A stretch of DNA of 64,000 nucleotides from Cyanoderma ruficeps. Taxonomy: Eukaryota; Chordata; Aves; Passeriformes; Timaliidae. Location of the stretch: assembly GCA_008694505.1 (NCBI GenBank), contig VZDJ01000100.1, positions 62,001 through 126,000 of the forward strand. Reading direction: 5' to 3'. Positions within the stretch are counted from its first letter, which is position 1; each line of letters opens with the position of its first letter. Made by a program: the position numbers and the translations under genes. Under the pieces are notes generated by a model, which saw nothing but the letters and a program-made list of their open reading frames with translations, was not told where the DNA came from and ran no database searches. Below, one piece after another: positions 62,901 to 64,000 of this stretch.

Positions 62901-63912
62901 GAAAATGATGACAGTGACAACTCTTCCCTGGTAATGAAAGAGCTAAAATCTCTGAAGAAAACTGAAAAATTACATGAAACAAGTTCTAGCTACACAGAAT
63001 CATCTAGTGTAGTTAATGACCAAGATATTCTAAGTCCAGCAGAAGATATCATTTCAGCACAACTGAAGTTTAGAGCATGCCTGAAAATCCTTACTGTGGA
63101 GCTTCGTACACTGTCCACTGGGTATGAAGTAGATGGCGGAAAGTTGCGGTATCAGCTTTACCAGTGGCTTGAGAGAGAAGTGGTAGCCCTTCAGAAGACC
63201 TGTGATTATGGTGTTGAAGTAGAAGAGGTACAGTCAGGAGTTAGAGGGATGCCAGATGAAGCTACATCACATGAAAACACTGAAGACTTAGCTGACCAGG
63301 AAAAAACTATGCTGCAGAAAGAAAACTTTCAGAAAAGACGTCAATGGCTTCTGAAGTACCAGTCTCTCCTCAGAATGTTCCTTAGTTACTGTATACTTCA
63401 TGGGTCTCATGGTGGAGGCTTGGCATCTGTCAGAATGGAATTAATTCTGCTGTTGCAGGAATCTCAGCAGGTATATGGAGGAGCTTAGGTTGTGTTTTCT
63501 CTGCTTCAGGTTTATAGATTTATTTGAAAGTGTTTTGTAATATTTTTGAAATTTTCCTACTGAAGCATACATCTGCTTTTTAATAAATCTAAATATGTTT
63601 TTAACAGGGGTTTTTTGTACACTTTTATTTTTTAGAATCCTTTTTCCCTCTTTCAGAAGTTCTTCTGTTCCCTTAAAAATATGTACTATTGCTTTGTGTG
63701 TGTTTCTTGCTTGTTTTTAGGAGCAGTCAGTAGAGATACCTTCCAGCCCTTCGCCAGAGCAAAGTTCCATACCTCTCCTATTTGCTTGCACAGCTAGTGC
63801 CAAAACAGTGGTGGCTAATCCATTGCTACATCTTGGCAATTTAACTCATGATATATTACATGCTATAATAAACCTTGATTCGCCACCTCATCCAGATACT
63901 CAGAACAGCAAG
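17885..63912 (+). CDS. DMXL1: DMXL1, Dmx-like 1 (rabconnectin-3 alpha family), 5' part of gene, 25 exons
   Basis: Seen: 25 GT-AG exons join into one open frame of 6687 nt, 2229 codons, with all intron phases agreeing. The start codon at 17885 has A at -3 and lies inside a CpG island. The protein begins MNLHQVLTGAVNPGD. WD-type blades ending in LW, VW, RLW, LVWH and RFW recur through exons 5-18. A Ser-rich linker, the Rav1 C-type block (TWSELRAMGIGWWVRNIHSL, then AKAAFQRNNDPLDAAIFYLA) and an acidic region with DWSQP motifs follow. Known: the family is equivalent to yeast Rav1 and assists V-ATPase V1-Vo assembly with WDR7 and ROGDI. Inferred: the reading frame is intact. Family length is about 3000 residues, so the C-terminal quarter is off the right edge. 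DMXL2 is the alternative, less likely because of the N-terminal and exon 2 residues. Confidence 0.97.
22765..22804. repeat. AT/CA-rich perfect palindrome
   Basis: 17-bp arms (22765-22781 and 22788-22804) around a 6-nt loop in an alternating AT/AC microsatellite. Probably a microsatellite by-product rather than an RNA gene. Confidence 0.8.
23307..23353. repeat. Inverted repeat, 14-bp perfect arms
   Basis: GACACCTTAGGAGG at 23307-23320 is mirrored by CCTCCTAAGGTGTC at 23340-23353, with a 19-nt spacer. It is not low complexity, so it is unlikely to be a slippage product. Confidence 0.85.
24205..24468 (+). mobile_element. CR1 LINE fragment A
   Basis: TATAAGAAGGATATAAAGCT, GGAGACCTCATGACAACCTA and TGATCAGTGACAGGACTTGA follow the CR1 reverse-transcriptase end and 3' part. 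It breaks off at about 24468, just after the element's TATTATGAAAAGG stretch, without its tail. Confidence 0.8.
24469..25145 (+). mobile_element. CR1 LINE fragment B with 3' tail
   Basis: Begins with GAAGGACTTGGGATGCTGCT, upstream of where fragment A begins in the element, then runs through the same region again. It ends in AGATGATCTTTAAGGTCTCT and CCAAGCCATTCTTTGTGTTC, a normal CR1 end. The coding frame is broken, so the copy is inactive. Confidence 0.85.
27285..27410 (+). CDS. DMXL1: DMXL1 exon 2 (residues 30-71)
   Basis: 126 nt, acceptor ctctttag|GCA and donor AAG|gtatgt, phase 0 on both sides. It encodes AYASGCDIVILGTDFERLQ and then GNIQVGCVDCSMQQGK, a highly conserved family block that starts the first propeller. 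Confidence 0.97.
28380..28404. repeat. T9(GT)8 microsatellite
   Basis: A run of nine T followed by eight GT units, readable directly. Likely length-polymorphic. Confidence 0.9.
28820..29310 (-). mobile_element. CR1 LINE fragment, antisense to DMXL1
   Basis: On the + strand it reads GGTGCAAGGCCTTGCCCTTG, CCAAGGTCCCTCTGGATGGC and GGGAACTTGGTGAGGGTGCT, the reverse complement of the CR1 reverse-transcriptase region. No 3' tail is present, and frames are broken on the - strand. Edges are approximate. Confidence 0.85.
30776..30853 (+). CDS. DMXL1: DMXL1 exon 3 (residues 72-97)
   Basis: 78 nt, phase 0 on both sides, donor AAT|gtaagt. It encodes IAASYGKVICIFEPVSVLK and seven more residues, a beta-strand pair of the first propeller. 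The acceptor (tattactttag) follows an alternating AT tract and has a poor pyrimidine run. Confidence 0.96.
30854..32912 (+). other. DMXL1 intron 3
   Basis: 2.1 kb of AT-rich sequence. No repeat element or RNA gene recognised. Confidence 0.85.
32913..32991 (+). CDS. DMXL1: DMXL1 exon 4 (residues 98-124)
   Basis: 79 nt, acceptor aaatttcag|GTG, donor ACAG|gtacga, ending in phase 1. It encodes VLHYQWQKNAQISLEAIAHN and then LTWDP, the characteristic start of a WD blade in this family. Confidence 0.95.
32992..33487 (+). other. DMXL1 intron 4
   Basis: About 0.5 kb, nothing recognised. Confidence 0.9.
33488..33620 (+). CDS. DMXL1: DMXL1 exon 5 (residues 124-168)
   Basis: 133 nt, acceptor gttccag|GT, donor TGCAA|gtaaga, phase 1 to phase 2. 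It contains a WD-type blade, GTRLLTGSSCLQLWSNVSLD, then GEWRCIWQCK. Confidence 0.95.
33621..35628 (+). other. DMXL1 intron 5
   Basis: 2.0 kb with a (TG)7 tract at 34271-34284. A 74-codon frame at 33997-34221 has no recognised homology and no supporting splice signals. Confidence 0.85.
35629..35695 (+). CDS. DMXL1: DMXL1 exon 6 (residues 168-190)
   Basis: 67 nt, acceptor attccatag|AACT, donor AAAG|gtaagc, phase 2 to phase 0. It encodes TASQVCLMKFSPDGEFFATA, a classic WD40 strand (FSPDGEFFATAGKDD once joined to exon 7). Confidence 0.95.
35696..38338 (+). other. DMXL1 intron 6
   Basis: 2.6 kb of AT-rich unique-looking sequence. No CR1, LTR or RNA gene recognised. Confidence 0.85.
38339..38514 (+). 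CDS. DMXL1: DMXL1 exon 7 (residues 191-249)
   Basis: 176 nt, acceptor tttccacag|GAT, donor CCACG|gtgagt, phase 0 to phase 2. It opens with DDCLVKVWYNAENWRSA, completing the WD blade from exon 6. It also carries FVYLAHPRSVNAFSWRKTSK, the start of the next blade. Confidence 0.96.
38515..39923 (+). other. DMXL1 intron 7
   Basis: 1.4 kb, nothing recognised. Confidence 0.85.
39924..40113 (+). CDS. DMXL1: DMXL1 exon 8 (residues 249-312)
   Basis: 190 nt, acceptor tttcattag|TGG, donor GAG|gtaaga, phase 2 to phase 0. It encodes GAVCNVLLTCCKDNVCRLWA, a WD strand ending in RLWAETLLPND. A basic, probably flexible segment follows (FKRNISSKEKVQSALE). Confidence 0.96.
40114..41571 (+). other. DMXL1 intron 8
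   Basis: 1.5 kb, nothing recognised. Confidence 0.85.
41572..41740 (+). CDS. DMXL1: DMXL1 exon 9 (residues 313-369)
   Basis: 169 nt, acceptor ttcatgcag|TTA, donor ACAG|gtaaga, phase 0 to phase 1. It is a basic stretch LNLRHFRRGRRRSGAVVAHT followed by ANALCHFHIAASINPAT, which resumes the propeller. Confidence 0.95.
42051..42088. repeat. 19-bp exact tandem duplication
   Basis: ACTGATAAAATGAAAAATG occurs twice in direct succession without mismatch, suggesting a recent slippage event. Confidence 0.9.
43440..44078 (-). mobile_element. Solo LTR of an avian endogenous retrovirus
   Basis: The + strand begins TGTCATGGTTTAACCCAGCC and ends CTAGCCAGAACCAGCACA, TG...CA borders like a widespread avian ERV LTR. 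Read on the - strand it has the usual family order: GTGCTGGTTCTGGCTAGGGT at the start and GTTAAACCATGACA at the end. No viral coding sequence lies beside it, so it is a solo LTR. A clear target duplication is not visible, and the promoter region is degenerate. I do not assign a named family. Confidence 0.75.
43709..43760. repeat. 26-bp exact tandem duplication within the LTR
   Basis: The unit starting CATTTCAAACTTTCCCCATC occurs at 43709-43734 and 43735-43760 without mismatch, so it probably arose after insertion. Confidence 0.9.
45812..45838. repeat. A-rich tract beside an ambiguous base
   Basis: A run of A with occasional G, starting right after the N at 45811. It may be a retroposon tail or simple repeat. 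The N suggests length uncertainty in the assembly. Confidence 0.7.
46102..46314 (+). CDS. DMXL1: DMXL1 exon 10 (residues 369-440)
   Basis: 213 nt, phase 1 on both sides, acceptor tctggtag|ATA, donor GAAG|gtaaaa (weak). It encodes IPLLPSITSLSLGENEDKSG and FVVHWLNNKELHFTLSMEVF, then an acidic, Ser-rich loop (SPESNTEDSNQVDSRSEEG). Confidence 0.95.
46315..47050 (+). other. DMXL1 intron 10
   Basis: 0.7 kb, ending in an AT-rich microsatellite (about 46988-47037) directly before the exon 11 acceptor. Nothing else recognised. Confidence 0.9.
47051..47304 (+). CDS. DMXL1: DMXL1 exon 11 (residues 440-524)
   Basis: 254 nt, phase 1 to phase 0, donor CAG|gtactt. The acceptor (gtgtattgtag) follows an AT microsatellite and has a poor pyrimidine run. 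A charged loop is followed by AIFDHEIEVLLSEWSKNADM and a WD blade, HPMDGSLLVWHVDWLDEYQP. Confidence 0.96.
47305..47394 (+). other. DMXL1 intron 11, only 90 nt
   Basis: Shortest intron in the window. If retained, the frame from exon 11 reaches a stop at 47383-47385. Confidence 0.9.
47395..48079 (+). CDS. DMXL1: DMXL1 exon 12 (residues 525-753)
   Basis: 685 nt, acceptor aaattgcag|GTG, donor CTTG|gtgagt, phase 0 to phase 1. It contains VSFVSRIPVAFPTGDANSLC, a conserved core segment. A WD blade (MMISKHADGSLNQWLVSFAE) follows, then SRYCGHRFHLNDLACHSVLP and a Ser/Asn loop before ELILWRVDPVGPLSFSGGVS. It belongs to the second propeller. Confidence 0.97.
48080..48611 (+). other. DMXL1 intron 12
   Basis: 0.5 kb, nothing recognised. 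Confidence 0.9.
48612..48733 (+). CDS. DMXL1: DMXL1 exon 13 (residues 753-793)
   Basis: 122 nt, acceptor gcttttcag|GTG, donor TCT|gtaagt, phase 1 to phase 0. It encodes GAYCNSPSACFVASDGQHLR and then LYQAVIDAKKLLCELSN, a WD strand in the second propeller. Confidence 0.96.
48734..49273 (+). other. DMXL1 intron 13
   Basis: 0.5 kb, nothing recognised. Confidence 0.9.
49274..49363 (+). CDS. DMXL1: DMXL1 exon 14 (residues 794-823)
   Basis: 90 nt, phase 0 on both sides, acceptor ttcaaacag|AAA, donor CTT|gtaaga. It encodes KYVGEVFNIISQQSTARPGC and then IIELDAITEL, a conserved strand pair. Confidence 0.95.
49364..49668 (+). other. DMXL1 intron 14
   Basis: 0.3 kb, nothing recognised. Confidence 0.9.
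49669..49771 (+). CDS. DMXL1: DMXL1 exon 15 (residues 824-858)
   Basis: 103 nt, acceptor cttccttag|CAT, donor TCTG|gtaaag, phase 0 to phase 1. It encodes HGRKTQLFHVFQEDFILNNQ and then a Lys/Ser-rich tail. The following introns 15-19 are all phase 1. Confidence 0.94.
49772..51542 (+). other. DMXL1 intron 15
   Basis: 1.8 kb, no repeat element or RNA gene recognised. First of five successive phase-1 introns. Confidence 0.85.
51543..51659 (+). CDS. DMXL1: DMXL1 exon 16 (residues 858-897)
   Basis: 117 nt, phase 1 on both sides, acceptor ttttaccag|GAA, donor ATAG|gtaagc. It encodes EKFYLIVVEYTQNHSLLHMW and then HLHLKAIPVSI, a WD-like blade ending in LHMWHLHL. Confidence 0.95.
51660..52898 (+). 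other. DMXL1 intron 16
   Basis: 1.2 kb, nothing recognised. Confidence 0.85.
52899..53123 (+). CDS. DMXL1: DMXL1 exon 17 (residues 897-972)
   Basis: 225 nt, phase 1 on both sides, acceptor ttttttag|ATG, donor GCAG|gtttgt (weaker than consensus). A Glu/Ser/Pro-rich acidic loop precedes SPFTQKYRACRANLQSTSWL and KIVYSQELSMPEGVEIISVK. Confidence 0.94.
53124..53746 (+). other. DMXL1 intron 17
   Basis: 0.6 kb, nothing recognised. Confidence 0.9.
53747..55438 (+). CDS. DMXL1: DMXL1 exon 18, large central exon (residues 972-1536)
   Basis: 1692 nt, phase 1 on both sides, acceptor cattttag|GGC, donor TCAAG|gtaagt. WD strands are APYLLATSCSDGKVRFWRCR and FPVSLSWVRDGILVVGMDCE. The linker then holds basic, Ser-rich, likely phosphorylated sequence (RALTRSMTSLAQKLSGKRSA) and a helical segment (PYQLLELMDLGKVRRAKAIL). 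It ends with an acidic stretch before the Rav1 C-type domain begins at DLSQYSPTYFGPEHAQVLSR. A single very large central exon is, as I recall, also found in mammalian DMXL1. Phosphorylation is inference. Confidence 0.98.
55439..55968 (+). other. DMXL1 intron 18
   Basis: 0.5 kb, nothing recognised. Confidence 0.9.
55969..56079 (+). CDS. DMXL1: DMXL1 exon 19 (residues 1536-1573)
   Basis: 111 nt, phase 1 on both sides, acceptor tatttccag|GTG, donor CAAG|gtaact. It encodes ETLDECGLKFLLAVRLHTFL and then TTALPPVHRAQLLHQ, part of the Rav1 C-type alpha-helical domain. Confidence 0.96.
56080..57364 (+). other. DMXL1 intron 19
   Basis: 1.3 kb with a long T run shortly before the exon 20 acceptor. No element recognised. 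Confidence 0.85.
57365..57534 (+). CDS. DMXL1: DMXL1 exon 20 (residues 1573-1629)
   Basis: 170 nt, phase 1 to phase 0, acceptor ttatatag|GCT, donor AAAG|gtagaa. It encodes LSTSHFAWAFHSVAEEELLN and TWSELRAMGIGWWVRNIHSL, a diagnostic block of the Rav1 C-terminal domain. Confidence 0.97.
57535..58728 (+). other. DMXL1 intron 20
   Basis: 1.2 kb, nothing recognised. Confidence 0.85.
58729..58826 (+). CDS. DMXL1: DMXL1 exon 21 (residues 1630-1662)
   Basis: 98 nt, phase 0 to phase 2, acceptor cttctcag|GTG, donor ACAG|gtattc. It encodes VAKAAFQRNNDPLDAAIFYL and then AMKKKAVIWGLY, a core helix pair of the Rav1 C-type domain. Confidence 0.97.
58827..59536 (+). other. DMXL1 intron 21
   Basis: 0.7 kb containing a 20-bp exact tandem duplication at 59296-59335. 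Confidence 0.9.
59296..59335. repeat. 20-bp exact tandem duplication
   Basis: CTGTATTTGTATCAGGTTGT is repeated twice without mismatch. Confidence 0.9.
59537..59702 (+). CDS. DMXL1: DMXL1 exon 22 (residues 1662-1717)
   Basis: 166 nt, phase 2 to phase 0, acceptor atatgcag|GTC, donor GAG|gtaata. It encodes DAKMTQFFGNNFTEDRWRKA and then KQRFEHSAAFFLLAGHLKDA, among the best conserved helices between Rav1 and the DMXL proteins. Confidence 0.97.
59703..60474 (+). other. DMXL1 intron 22
   Basis: 0.8 kb, nothing recognised. Confidence 0.85.
60475..60727 (+). CDS. DMXL1: DMXL1 exon 23 (residues 1718-1802)
   Basis: 253 nt, phase 0 to phase 1, acceptor ttaattag|GTC, donor GGAG|gtaaga. It encodes VCLEKLHDIQLALVITRLYE and CDPFLRSMAYWILEDYSKAL. 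It closes the recognisable Rav1 C-type block. Confidence 0.97.
60728..62379 (+). other. DMXL1 intron 23
   Basis: 1.7 kb, no repeat element or RNA gene recognised. Confidence 0.85.
62380..63470 (+). CDS. DMXL1: DMXL1 exon 24, second large exon (residues 1802-2165)
   Basis: 1091 nt, acceptor tcttttcag|ATG, donor CAG|gtatat, phase 1 to phase 0. It encodes NPAVFNFYNYLRTHPLLLRR, then ERRLFFITAYAHLKAGCPML (helical). Next comes a Ser/acid-rich, probably disordered region with two DWSQP motifs and a DSDENDDSDNSS tract. Helical segments follow (AQLKFRACLKILTVELRTLS and KYQSLLRMFLSYCILHGSHG). The frame is open throughout. Confidence 0.98.
63721..63912 (+). CDS. DMXL1: DMXL1 exon 25 (residues 2166-2229), last exon in window
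   Basis: 192 nt, phase 0 on both sides, acceptor tgtttttag|GAG, donor AAG|gtgtgt. It encodes EQSVEIPSSPSPEQSSIPLL and then NPLLHLGNLTHDILHAIINL. The frame stays open to the donor, so the gene continues past 64000. Confidence 0.95.
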
Positions 63913-64000
63913 GTGTGTATTTTTTTACAGTTACTTTGTTGTTGTTACAATCTACTTTGCTGAAGTCACAGGTTTTTTTCAGACAGCATGAAAACTTCAT

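Noticed and set aside
62773..62982. 69-codon frame on the - strand
   Set aside because: Antisense shadow of exon 24 in a Ser/acid-rich region.
1..64000. Bacterial-type features, CRISPR arrays, tRNA or rRNA genes, snoRNAs
   Set aside because: None seen on reading both strands; the window is avian nuclear DNA with one large spliced gene.

Overview
This window is from a vertebrate nuclear genome, almost certainly a bird. It is AT-rich, with introns of 90 bp to 9 kb, GT-AG splice sites and a CpG-island promoter. It also carries CR1 LINE fragments with typical avian 3' ends and an avian-type ERV LTR. I recognise no bacterial, phage or CRISPR feature and no new biological system. The one gene I can support is a DMXL1 orthologue (Dmx-like 1, a rabconnectin-3 alpha/Rav1 family protein) on the + strand. 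It starts at 17885 and runs off the right edge.

Layout. Positions 1-17240 are intergenic and AT-rich: I find no convincing gene there, only CR1 tails (about 4390-4526), a GC-rich block (6560-6990), a possible LTR scar (7136-7175) and a few weak exon-like stretches listed as findings. Positions 17240-18330 are a TATA-less CpG island holding the promoter, 5' leader and exon 1. Positions 17885-63912 hold 25 coding exons. When joined they keep one open frame of 6687 nt (2229 codons) with no stop or frameshift. I estimate that roughly the last quarter of the protein, including later WD repeats, lies beyond 64000. Intron 1 holds a two-part CR1, intron 2 an antisense CR1, and intron 9 an antisense-oriented LTR. 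The other introns look like ordinary unique sequence with short tandem repeats.

Function (known for the family). DMXL1/DMXL2 are very large WD-repeat proteins equivalent to yeast Rav1. With WDR7 (rabconnectin-3 beta) and ROGDI they promote assembly of the V1 and Vo parts of the V-ATPase, and so acidification of organelles. The exons seen here encode the N-terminal WD propellers (residues about 30-1180), a Ser-rich linker (about 1270-1500), the conserved Rav1 C-type helical domain (about 1536-1800) and a Ser/acid-rich region with two DWSQP motifs (exon 24).

The choice of DMXL1 over DMXL2 rests on the N-terminus (MNLHQVLTGAVNPGD) and the exon 2 segment (AYASGCDIVILGTDFERLQ), compared from memory without alignment. 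Assignment to the Z chromosome is inference from known synteny of human 5q with the avian Z.
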